NCBI RefSeq assembly: GCF_000769405.2
Contig: NZ_CP053439.1
Location: 3,883,501-3,947,500 of the forward strand
Direction: 5' to 3'
Length of the DNA: 64,000 bases
From: Rhizobium brockwellii
GTDB taxonomy: Bacteria > Pseudomonadota > Alphaproteobacteria > Rhizobiales > Rhizobiaceae
The notes under the pieces are model-generated. The model had not been told where the DNA came from and did no database searches. It worked only from the letters and a program-made list of their open reading frames with translations. Position 1 is the first letter of the stretch. The number at the start of each line of letters is the position of its first letter. Positions 54,620-64,000 of the stretch are shown here, piece by piece. The translations under genes and the position numbers were made by a program.

Positions 54620-57600
54620 ATGATCTCGCGTTTCTTCATCGAGCGACCGATACTCGCCAATGTTCTGGCGTTGGTTTTCGTGCTCATCGGCGCGGTGGCT
54701 CTGTTCCAGCTGCCTGTGGCGCAATATCCGAATGTCGTTCCGCCGACGGTACAGGTGACGACGCGCTTCCCGGGCGCCAGCGCACAGACCCTCATCGACA
54801 CCGTCGCGCTGCCGATCGAGCAGCAGGTCAACGGCGTACAGGACATGCTCTACATGCAGTCGACGAGCGCCAGCGACGGCACCTATTCGCTAACCGTGAC
54901 CTTTGCCATCGGAACGGATCCGGACCAGGTCCAGGTTCTGGTGCAAAACCGCGTTGCCATAGCGATGTCATCGCTTCCCGAAGCGGTGCAACTTCAGGGC
55001 GTGACGACGCAAAAGAAATCGACGGCGATCCTCGGCTTCGTCAGCCTGACCTCGCCCGACAGCCGCTATGACAGCCTGTTCCTGTCGAACTACGCCGTCA
55101 TCAATCTACAGAATGAACTTGCCCGCCTGCCGGGTGTCGGCAACGTTACCGTGTTCGGTGCCGGCCAGTATGCCATGCGCATCTGGATGGATCCGAACCT
55201 GCTGCAGGCGCGCGGCCTGACGCCGCAGGATGTGGTCAGCGTCGTGCAGCAGCAGAGCCAGGAGGTGGCCGCCGGCCAGATCGGCATTCCGCCGGTGCCG
55301 AAGGGGCAGGTCTTCCAATACACGCTGAACGTCAATGGCCGGCTGAACGAGGCGTCCGACTACGAAAACATCGTCGTCAAGGTCGAAAGCGGACAGGGCG
55401 GCCGCGTCACGCGCATCCGCGATATCGGCCGCGTCGAACTCGGCGCCCAGACTTACAGCCAGTCTTTCATGCAGAACGGCCGACCGGCGGCCGGTATCGG
55501 CATTTTTCAGCTGCCGGAGGCAAACGCCATTGCGGTGGCGCAGGCAGTGAACACGAAAATGCAGGAGCTCTCGAAGAGCTTCCCGCCGAGCCTCGAATAT
55601 CACGTGCCGTTCGACACGACGAAATTCGTCGGGGCTTCCATCGACGAAGTCTACGTCACCTTGATCGAGGCCGGCGTTCTCGTTCTCATCGTCATTCTCG
55701 TTTTCCTGCAGGATTGGCGGGCGATGCTGGTCCCGGCGACCACAGTCCCTGTCACCATCATCGGCGCCTTCGCGGCCATGGCGGCATTGGGCTTCACCGT
55801 CAACCTGTCGACGCTGTTTGCCATCGTTCTTGCCATCGGTATCGTCGTCGATGACGCCATCGTCATCGTCGAAGGCGTTGCTCGACACATCGAGGCGGGC
55901 ATGTCCGGCCGAAAGGCGGCCGAAAAGGCGATGGAGGAACTGCTCGGTCCGGTCATAGGCATCACGCTGGTGCTGATGGCCGTTTTCATTCCGGCAGCCT
56001 TCCTGCCCGGCCTGACCGGACAGCTCTACCGGCAGTTTGCCCTCGTCATCGCCGCCACGGCGCTGATCAGCGCCATCAATGCCGTCACGCTGAAACCGAC
56101 GCAATGCGCCCTTTGGCTGCGCCCGCCGATCCCGCCCGAGAAACGCAACATCTTCTATCGCGGCTTCAACAGGGTCTATGACAGGGGTGAACGCAGCTAT
56201 GCCGGGCTGATCGGATCGATGACCCGCCACAGCGGCATCATGGTCATAGCAGCACTTGTGCTGATCGGTGTCGCCGTCTGGGGGCTCACCCGTCTGCCGA
56301 CTGCATTTCTGCCCATCGAGGATCAAGGCTATGTGCTGATCAGTGCGCAGTTGCCCGACGGCGCATCCAAGGAGCGCACAGACGCGGTGATGGAAGAGGT
56401 CGGCAGGATCGCCAAAGCCACACCCGGCGTCGATCAGGTGCTGACCATCAGCGGTATCTCCGTTCTCGACAACAATGCCAGCCTGCAGAATGCCGGCGTC
56501 GCCTATGTCGTGCTGAAGGATTGGGACGAGCGCGGTAAGGAAAAGGGGCAGGATCTGCTGTCGATCTACCAGCATTTGAACGGCGCGCTGCAAAGTGTGC
56601 TGGCCGCCAAGACGCTGGTGGTGGTACCGCCTCCGATCCAGGGCGTCGGCAATGCCAGCGGCTTCACCATGCAGGTCGAGATCAGGAACGGCATTTCCGA
56701 TTACCCGCTGCTGCAATCGCTTGCCGACACGATCGTCAAGAACGGCAGTGCTCAATCGTCGCTGCAAAGGCTGAGCACGCCTTTTCGCTCGAACGTGCCG
56801 CAACTTGCCGTTTCCGTCGATCGCATCAAGGCGGAGACACTGGGGATTACGGTGGGCCAGGTCTTCTCCGCTCTCTCCGGCTATGTCGGGTCGAGCTATG
56901 TCACCCAGTTCAACAAATTTGGCCGTACCTTCCAGGTCTATGCGCAAGCCGCTTCCGACTTCCGGGTCAGCGCCGAAGACATCCGCAATCTGAAGGTCAA
57001 AGCCGGCGATGGCGCGATGGTGCCGCTCGGCACGGTCGTCGATGTCACGACGACACAAGGCCCCTCGCTGATCAGCCTCTACAATCTCTACCCGTCTGCA
57101 ACCATCGTTGGCGGGCCTGCCGCCGGCTTCAGTTCCGGCCAGTCGCTCGACGTCATGGAGCAGATTGCCGATCAGACACTGCCGCCGGGCACAAGCTTCG
57201 AGTGGACGGCGCTGTCCTATCAGGAGAAGGCCGTGGGCGGGCAGATCTATTTCATCTTCGCGCTCGCCATGCTCCTCGTCTATTTCGTGCTCGCGGGCCA
57301 GTATGAAAGCTGGATTTTGCCGCTGGCAGTCCTTCTCGCCGTGCCGCTCGCCCTCCTTGGCACGGTGGCAGCGCTTATGGCAGCCGGCGTTGCCAACAAC
57401 CTCTATACGCAGATCGGCCTTATTCTGTTGATCGCGCTTGCATCGAAGAATGCCATCCTCATCGTCGAATATGCTAGGGAAAGGCGAGCGGAAGGCATGG
57501 AAATCCTGGACGCGGCCGTCGAGGCCGCCCGCCTGCGCTTCCGGCCAATTCTGATGACGTCCTTCGCCTTTATCCTCGGCGTCCTGCCGCTGGTACTGGC

Positions 57601-57787
57601 GACCGGCGCCGGCGCATCCGCCCGCAAATCGATCGGCATATCGGTCTTCAGCGGCATGATCGCCTCGACCTGCCTCGCCGTCCTCTTTGTCCCGTCCTTC
57701 TACGTCCTGTTGCAGCGCCTCGAGGAATATTGGAAAGGGCGCACAAAGACCGCGGGCCTCGCGGAAACGGAGATATCGAAGGTTTAG
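54620..57787 (+). CDS. RND efflux permease (AcrB/BepG-like)
   Basis: Complete HAE1-type pump of 1055 aa with 12 membrane helices and two large periplasmic loops. The N-terminus [15 protein letters not shown] and the region [28 protein letters not shown] are typical. The proton-relay aspartates lie in [16 protein letters not shown] (helix 4). The family tail [14 protein letters not shown] is present. With its adaptor it would export hydrophobic or amphiphilic toxins through an outer-membrane channel encoded elsewhere. Confidence 0.95.
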   Translation: MISRFFIERPILANVLALVFVLIGAVALFQLPVAQYPNVVPPTVQVTTRFPGASAQTLIDTVALPIEQQVNGVQDMLYMQSTSASDGTYSLTVTFAIGTDPDQVQVLVQNRVAIAMSSLPEAVQLQGVTTQKKSTAILGFVSLTSPDSRYDSLFLSNYAVINLQNELARLPGVGNVTVFGAGQYAMRIWMDPNLLQARGLTPQDVVSVVQQQSQEVAAGQIGIPPVPKGQVFQYTLNVNGRLNEASDYENIVVKVESGQGGRVTRIRDIGRVELGAQTYSQSFMQNGRPAAGIGIFQLPEANAIAVAQAVNTKMQELSKSFPPSLEYHVPFDTTKFVGASIDEVYVTLIEAGVLVLIVILVFLQDWRAMLVPATTVPVTIIGAFAAMAALGFTVNLSTLFAIVLAIGIVVDDAIVIVEGVARHIEAGMSGRKAAEKAMEELLGPVIGITLVLMAVFIPAAFLPGLTGQLYRQFALVIAATALISAINAVTLKPTQCALWLRPPIPPEKRNIFYRGFNRVYDRGERSYAGLIGSMTRHSGIMVIAALVLIGVAVWGLTRLPTAFLPIEDQGYVLISAQLPDGASKERTDAVMEEVGRIAKATPGVDQVLTISGISVLDNNASLQNAGVAYVVLKDWDERGKEKGQDLLSIYQHLNGALQSVLAAKTLVVVPPPIQGVGNASGFTMQVEIRNGISDYPLLQSLADTIVKNGSAQSSLQRLSTPFRSNVPQLAVSVDRIKAETLGITVGQVFSALSGYVGSSYVTQFNKFGRTFQVYAQAASDFRVSAEDIRNLKVKAGDGAMVPLGTVVDVTTTQGPSLISLYNLYPSATIVGGPAAGFSSGQSLDVMEQIADQTLPPGTSFEWTALSYQEKAVGGQIYFIFALAMLLVYFVLAGQYESWILPLAVLLAVPLALLGTVAALMAAGVANNLYTQIGLILLIALASKNAILIVEYARERRAEGMEILDAAVEAARLRFRPILMTSFAFILGVLPLVLATGAGASARKSIGISVFSGMIASTCLAVLFVPSFYVLLQRLEEYWKGRTKTAGLAETEISKV

Positions 57788-57888
57788 TAGGACTGTCGCA
57801 ACGGCCTGTCGCGCGATCACCTACGGTTTGGTGCGCAGGCAGGTTACTGTTCGGGGTGGCTCTTCACGGCGGGAGATTCGAACAGACG

Positions 57889-58677
57889 CTATAGTCCCGA
57901 GGTCAGCACCCTATGACAGGCAGGCGACACGCGTTGCAGATTGTCCCGCAGGCAAGCGATACCCCGCCCTCCGCCCAGAGGCACCATCCGGCACAGGGCC
58001 CGAAAATCCGATCCGCAGGTTTCACGCAGGACCATCAGTTCCTCGCGCGGCGAGAAGGCCGGCATCATGGCCCGCGGAGCAGGCGTGGTCGCAACCGTCG
58101 CCGCTGCACCGCCGGCGGCTGGGGTTGATCCGCCCAAGGCCGCAACGGCTTGCTGACACGGCGCCGAAAGAGCGGCATTGTGCTGCTGCAAGCAGCTGAG
58201 TGCCTCGGTGCCGCCCGGTGTGACGCCGGAGCATTGCGCCATGAAATCGCGTTGGCAGGCCGATTTGACGGCGTTGCGCTGCGCCTGCGTTGGCTGATGC
58301 GCTGGCGTACCGGTGGCGGGCGCCGGGCTGGTCGCCCCAGTGGTTGCGGGCGCCGCCGGGGCCGGCTCCGCGGATGTCGACTTGGGTTTGCTGACCGCCG
58401 ACACCGCCTTCCGGCAGCCCGCTGACAGTGTGGCATTATGCTGTTGCAGACAAGTGAGCGCCTCGATGCCGCCCGGCGTCACCCCTGAACATTGTGCTAT
58501 GAAATCGGATCGACATTCCGCCTTGATAGCATTGCGCTGCTCTTCAGTCGGCGCCTGCGCGGACGCGACACCAGCAAAGAGCACCACTGCGCAGAGCGCT
58601 GGCAATCCCGAGATACCAAACAGAAGGCGACGCCGTCCATGCGGAGCCGTCAGTAGAGAAGATGCCCATTTTCGCAT
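57889..58677 (-). CDS. Secreted protein with three four-cysteine repeats
   Basis: Protein of 262 aa with a twin-hydrophobic signal peptide cut near Ala40 (GVASA). Three repeats at about residues 48-95, 129-175 and 214-258 each have the exact pattern C-x7-C-x12-C-x11-C, in repeats 1 and 2 with SGVTPGG inside. Ala/Pro/Thr-rich linkers join them. The pattern recalls the Cys-rich repeat of the eukaryotic Golgi protein GLG1 family, also found in bacteria. It is probably a disulfide-bonded periplasmic protein. Function is unknown. It is convergent with the RND pump gene. Confidence 0.8.
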   Translation of the reverse strand: MRKWASSLLTAPHGRRRLLFGISGLPALCAVVLFAGVASAQAPTEEQRNAIKAECRSDFIAQCSGVTPGGIEALTCLQQHNATLSAGCRKAVSAVSKPKSTSAEPAPAAPATTGATSPAPATGTPAHQPTQAQRNAVKSACQRDFMAQCSGVTPGGTEALSCLQQHNAALSAPCQQAVAALGGSTPAAGGAAATVATTPAPRAMMPAFSPREELMVLRETCGSDFRALCRMVPLGGGRGIACLRDNLQRVSPACHRVLTSGL

Positions 58678-58943
58678 TATTCCTCTCCCTACAAATCTCT
58701 AATTTACTTCATGAAATCAAACGTCCTGCCGAACAGGATAATAAACGCCCGCCAATTGGAGGGACGTTGCTTGCCGCTGCGAAAATATTAAAACGCCGGC
58801 TCCACGTATATTAGAATATTGCTATTTTAGCAACTATCGTGCGCCTGAAAACTGATGAAGGGAAACGTATCACTCATCAGCCTTCTGATCGGAAACCATG
58901 CATCTGAAAGCAAGTTAACAGGTTCTGCGAATACATGCTGCCG

Positions 58944-61451
58944 TCATGCCGCAGCCTCGTACCCTCTTGAAGCCGGGCTCTCGTGGCCTTCAAGCCGAAA
59001 GCGTGCAATCATGTCGGTAAGCGCAAGCGCCTCGGACGATAGCTGTCGGGTGGCAGCATTCGTCTCTTCCACCATCGCTGCATTTTGCTGCGTCATACGA
59101 TCAATATCGTTCACCGACGCGTTGATCGAATGGAGTGTTGTTGCTTGGTCGCGGCTTGACGAAGCGATGAGCTCGATATGACCGACGATGTGAACGATCT
59201 CGCTGGAAATCTCCATCAGCGCATTGCCGGTGCGGCCGACGAATTCGGAGCCGGACGCAACCTCGCGGACAGAATTGTTGATGAGCTCGCCGATTTCTTT
59301 GGCTGCGCGCGCCGATCGCTGCGCCAACTCCCGCACCTCCTGCGCCACGACAGCAAAGCCCTTGCCGGCCTCACCCGCTCTTGCCGCTTCGACTCCCGCA
59401 TTTAGGGCCAAGAGATTGGTCTGGAAAGCGATGGAGTCGATGGCGCTGACAATCTGAACGATCTTGCCCGACGCGTCCTCAATCCGTCCCATGGCCGAGA
59501 CCGCGTTTTGGACCACTGAAGCCGAAGCGTCGGCGCCCTGTTTGGCGCGTTGGACAAGCGCAAGCGCTGCTGCTGCCCGTCCTGAAGAGGTGTTGACGGC
59601 GGAAGAAATCTCCTCCACTGCCGCTGCGGTTTCCTCAAGTGCGGCCGCCTGCTTTTCCGTTCGGCTGGCCAGGTCATCAACGGCTTCCGCCATCTGGCGA
59701 CCATTGTCGCTGATGAGGGAAGAGGTCTCGCGGATATCGCAGAGCGTCTCCCTGAGACCCGCGACTGACATGTTGAAATCGGTGCGGATCCGGTCGAGTT
59801 CAGGGGCAAAGAGTTTATCGATCGAAAAATTCAACTCCCCGCGCGACAGCCGCGTGAGCCCTTCGGCAAGCGCCTCGATTGCGGCGTCAACCTGGACCTT
59901 GGCGCTACGTCGCTCGAGTTCGTTGCGGGCGCGCTCGGATTCTGCATCGCTACGCGCGATCTCTGCCTGTTGTTCCATTTCGACATTCGATAGCGCATTT
60001 TGTTTGAAGACGGAAAGCGCACGGGCCATTTCGCCGATTTCGTCGCCCCGTGCCTCGCCGGTGATTGCGGTATCGAGCCTTCCCTCTGCGATCTTGCGCA
60101 TCGCTGCGGTAATCTGGGTGATCGGTCCCTTCAGGGTGACGACCAGCGCGGCACCCGCGGTCATAGCAATCAGGATGCCGATGACAATCGCGCCGCCGGA
60201 TATCCTATTGGCCTGTTGACGATCCTGCCCAGCATTTTGCCTCTGCGTCTCGGCGAATTGAGCAAGCAGGTTCCAGGTGTTGTCGATCTGCCCCGCAGCG
60301 CTGTCGAACTCGGCCAGCTTGCGCGCCGCACCTTCCGAGAGCGCTGCCGCGTTCGCCGCGAGCAGGTCGAGGACGGGTTGAGCCTTCTTCGGAATTTCGG
60401 CAAAGACGGGATCGTCGTTCACCACGCCGGCGAGACGGCCGAGCTCGGTCTGATACATGTAGATCGACTGCTGGACTTTCTTCACTCGCGCGTCGTCTGG
60501 ATTGCCGGCGAGCTCGGCGAAGCCGACGCGGATCTCGTTATTGCTGTTAACGATGGCGCGCAGTTCGTTGCCGACATTCGTCGCCTGCGAGATATCCTTG
60601 TCCGACGCGGCAAGCGCAAGCACGGAGGTCCGCATCAGATCGTCGCCTATCGTCTTGAGACTGTCGCCAGTTGCAGCAAGATTGGCGACGGCGGTATCCG
60701 TTGCTGGGACATCCAAAGTGTCAAGCGACACCTTCGAAGCGTTGGCGATGGCATCCACAGCAGCGGCATACTGTGCGGCGAGGGCCTCGGTCGCTACAGC
60801 AGGCGAAAGCTGCTCCTTTGCCTTCTGCAAATCAGGCCCATATTTGGCTAGCAGGCCAACTTTGTCAGCCGGCGTCGTCGCATTCGTATAGTCATTGCGA
60901 AGTTTTGTCGCGACACTGGCGGCGGCGCTGATGGATACGGAATTATTTAGACCGCCCTTGTTGGCATTTTCCAGCTTTTTCGCGCCGGCCATCAGCATGA
61001 ACGAGCGCTTGCCAACCTGCCCCTGCAGGTCAAGAAGTGCCGCGGAAGCAGCGTCCACATCACTGAGAATTTTCTGCTGTCCCGTTTCGATTTGCCAGAT
61101 CGCTTCGATCTTTTGCGGGATGATTTGCGACTGATCAAGCGCCTGGTCAAGAAGCCCCACATCGGTCGTCGGCCTTAGCCTCTCGATCGTCTGCTTCAGG
61201 TTTTCCAGTTGCTCACGGGCGTCCGCAAGCGCTGTGTCTCGGGCTTCCTGCGACGGCTTCATCAGAAAGCCGGTCATGCTGGAAGAAACATGTTTGAACC
61301 CGTTCAGGGATTGCAAAACATGGTTGGAGATCTCCATCCGTCCCTCGAGAAGGCTGGACGCGTAGTACCCCGTCAGTCCCACTGCGCATAGGCTAAAGAC
61401 GAATGGCGCCAAAAGTACGAGCACCTTCGTCTGAATGCGAACCCGCGACAT
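58944..61451 (-). CDS. Methyl-accepting chemotaxis protein
   Basis: Chemoreceptor of 835 aa. An N-terminal membrane helix (residues about 12-34) and a second one near 380-400 (IVIGILIAMTAGAALVVTL) enclose a long helical periplasmic sensor domain. A HAMP domain follows, then a second HAMP-like linker, and the signalling tip with IDSIAFQTNLLALNAGVEAARAGE and FAVVAQEVREL. No CheR-binding pentapeptide is seen at the end (RGYEAAA). The ATG at 61451 is chosen; a GTG at 61466 is an alternative. No chemotaxis genes are adjacent. Confidence 0.92.
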   Translation of the reverse strand: MSRVRIQTKVLVLLAPFVFSLCAVGLTGYYASSLLEGRMEISNHVLQSLNGFKHVSSSMTGFLMKPSQEARDTALADAREQLENLKQTIERLRPTTDVGLLDQALDQSQIIPQKIEAIWQIETGQQKILSDVDAASAALLDLQGQVGKRSFMLMAGAKKLENANKGGLNNSVSISAAASVATKLRNDYTNATTPADKVGLLAKYGPDLQKAKEQLSPAVATEALAAQYAAAVDAIANASKVSLDTLDVPATDTAVANLAATGDSLKTIGDDLMRTSVLALAASDKDISQATNVGNELRAIVNSNNEIRVGFAELAGNPDDARVKKVQQSIYMYQTELGRLAGVVNDDPVFAEIPKKAQPVLDLLAANAAALSEGAARKLAEFDSAAGQIDNTWNLLAQFAETQRQNAGQDRQQANRISGGAIVIGILIAMTAGAALVVTLKGPITQITAAMRKIAEGRLDTAITGEARGDEIGEMARALSVFKQNALSNVEMEQQAEIARSDAESERARNELERRSAKVQVDAAIEALAEGLTRLSRGELNFSIDKLFAPELDRIRTDFNMSVAGLRETLCDIRETSSLISDNGRQMAEAVDDLASRTEKQAAALEETAAAVEEISSAVNTSSGRAAAALALVQRAKQGADASASVVQNAVSAMGRIEDASGKIVQIVSAIDSIAFQTNLLALNAGVEAARAGEAGKGFAVVAQEVRELAQRSARAAKEIGELINNSVREVASGSEFVGRTGNALMEISSEIVHIVGHIELIASSSRDQATTLHSINASVNDIDRMTQQNAAMVEETNAATRQLSSEALALTDMIARFRLEGHESPASRGYEAAA

Positions 61452-61637
61452 CAAACCACTTACCACAACCCCATCCCCAACATTGATTGGAGCTAAGCTG
61501 TCATTCTTTGTTTAAGAACCGATAAATGGGTTGATCCGAAGGCTATGCGCGCTTCGCCGATCGGGGCGAAGGCATGGTTCATCAGCCTATTACCGCGACC
61601 TGGATGCCTGCCTCGACCTATCGGTAAGCAAAAATGC

Positions 61638-61662
61638 AAAAGCCCGCGCGAGGCGGGCTTTT
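61638..61662 (-). terminator. Rho-independent terminator of the rrn operon
   Basis: AAAAGCCCGC and GCGGGCTTTT form a perfect ten-pair stem with a five-base loop. On the minus strand it follows the tRNA-fMet gene by 21 bases and is followed by TGCATTTTTGC. It could also end transcription from the plus side. Confidence 0.75.
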
Positions 61663-61683
61663 GAGTGATGTTTTTATGGGATT

Positions 61684-61760
<77 letters not shown>

Positions 61761-61767
61761 CCTAGCG

Positions 61768-61853
61768 CAAATCCCGAAGGGATTTGTCGCGTCTGAGTAA
61801 ACTGCTTTGGCGGTTTACTCTTACTGCCCGAGCAAATTGCTTTTTGCAATTTG
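61768..61853. repeat. Three successive hairpins between tRNA-fMet and 5S rRNA
   Basis: CAAATCCC-GAA-GGGATTTG (61768-61786), GAGTAAAC...GTTTACTC (61795-61820) and CAAATTGC-TTTTT-GCAATTTG (61833-61853 with flanks) follow one another. They probably form processing stems in the rRNA precursor. Confidence 0.6.
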
Positions 61854-61968
61854 TCTCGTGTTTTCCTGCTGATGCATTTTAACACGAAAGGCCGCTTGTG
61901 AGCGGCCCTTTGTTTCGGCTTTGGGCCGTTTGTTTTGTGATGAGAAGATTGATTAGTTGCGCTTTGCA

Positions 61969-62086
61969 GACCTGGCAGCGACCTACTCTCCCGCGTCTTA
62001 AGACGAAGTACCATGGGCGCAGGGGCGTTTCACGGCCGTGTTCGGAAAGGGAACGGGTGCAGCCACCCCGCCATAACCACCAGGTC
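61969..62086 (-). rRNA. rrf: 5S ribosomal RNA
   Basis: The minus strand reads GACCTGGTGGTTATGGCGGG at the 5' end and closes with GCTGCCAGGTC, whose ends pair as helix I. CCGAACACGGCCGTGAAACG is the conserved loop region. The length of about 118 bases is usual for Rhizobiales. Confidence 0.93.
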
Positions 62087-62301
62087 GGCAAAGCGCAACT
62101 ATATGTTTTGAGAAGCTGGCAGGCGTTAGCCTGTTTTCTTTTTTGAACACGTCTTTCGATCTCTTCCGGCTGCGGGTGCTTGTGGCACCCATACAGGCCA
62201 GAGGCCCGTCGCCAATCGTTTGGCGGGCCGTCCGCAGCGCCATTGGCGCGTCAGGACAAAGGTCTGGCACATCGAACGAAGTTCGATGAGCATAGTCAAT
62301 G

Positions 62302-64000
<1,699 letters not shown>

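Noticed and set aside
55106..57820. A 904-codon open frame on the minus strand, antisense to the RND pump gene
   Set aside because: The plus-strand frame is a clear full-length AcrB-type pump; the antisense frame is open because of GC-rich codon usage and shows no family motifs.

Overview
The window is a GC-rich stretch of an alphaproteobacterial chromosome, most likely from the Rhizobium leguminosarum/etli group. The evidence is the protein character, the abundance of sugar ABC transporters and LacI/GntR regulators, several palindromic intergenic repeats of rhizobial type, and an rrn operon ending 23S-5S-tRNA-fMet. These assignments come from reading the sequence and recalling families; no database search was run.

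Layout. 1-2460: an RND efflux operon (tetR, membrane-fusion lipoprotein, start of the pump) with a 13-bp-arm operator over the tetR promoter. 2688-3119: an OsmC protein. 3310-10688: a galactose/arabinose-type locus (sugar dehydrogenase, mutarotase, AraFGH-like transporter) divergent from a FadR-type GntR regulator and galactonate dehydratase DgoD. 10842-13327: DoxX protein, an SDR and a class III cyclase. 13393-17891: a LacI regulator divergent from a PhyH-type dioxygenase, an SDR and an SMP-30 lactonase; their substrate is unknown. 17893-27623: a Thu-like ABC transporter with a ThuA-domain protein, divergent from a Gfo/Idh/MocA oxidoreductase, a LacI regulator and a GH2 glycosidase preceded by a 20-codon leader ORF. 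27731-33506: a second ABC sugar transporter (GtsA-like binding protein) divergent from its own LacI regulator, with twin operator-like sites.

33679-35476: the overlapping queC-queD-queE genes for 7-deazaguanine synthesis. 35481-36695: a second cyclase, similar in plan to the first. 36800-40688: nrdHIEF, the oxygen-tolerant and B12-independent class Ib ribonucleotide reductase, behind a sigma-70-like promoter, an NrdR-box-like site and a cobalamin riboswitch. 41437-44183: a Zn/Cd/Pb-type P-ATPase divergent from a MerR regulator. 44253-48894: a flavoprotein, then an AcoR-like regulator lacking the AAA+ domain, an aldehyde dehydrogenase and a DUF779 protein. 49001-53148: DJ-1/PfpI, ribbon-helix-helix protein, an SDR with no catalytic Ser, a ChaA-type antiporter and a DUF4239-like membrane protein. 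53382-57787: a second RND efflux pair. 57889-58677: a secreted protein with three strict four-cysteine repeats. 58944-61451: a chemotaxis receptor. 61638-64000: the end of an rrn operon on the minus strand.

The strongest themes are carbohydrate uptake and catabolism, each locus with its own one-component regulator, and B12- and NrdR-linked control of deoxyribonucleotide synthesis. I see no phage, insertion sequence, CRISPR array or defence island. The least explained parts are the PhyH/SDR/SMP-30 locus, the ThuA/Gfo/GH2 locus, the AAA+-less regulator with DUF779, and the cysteine-repeat protein.
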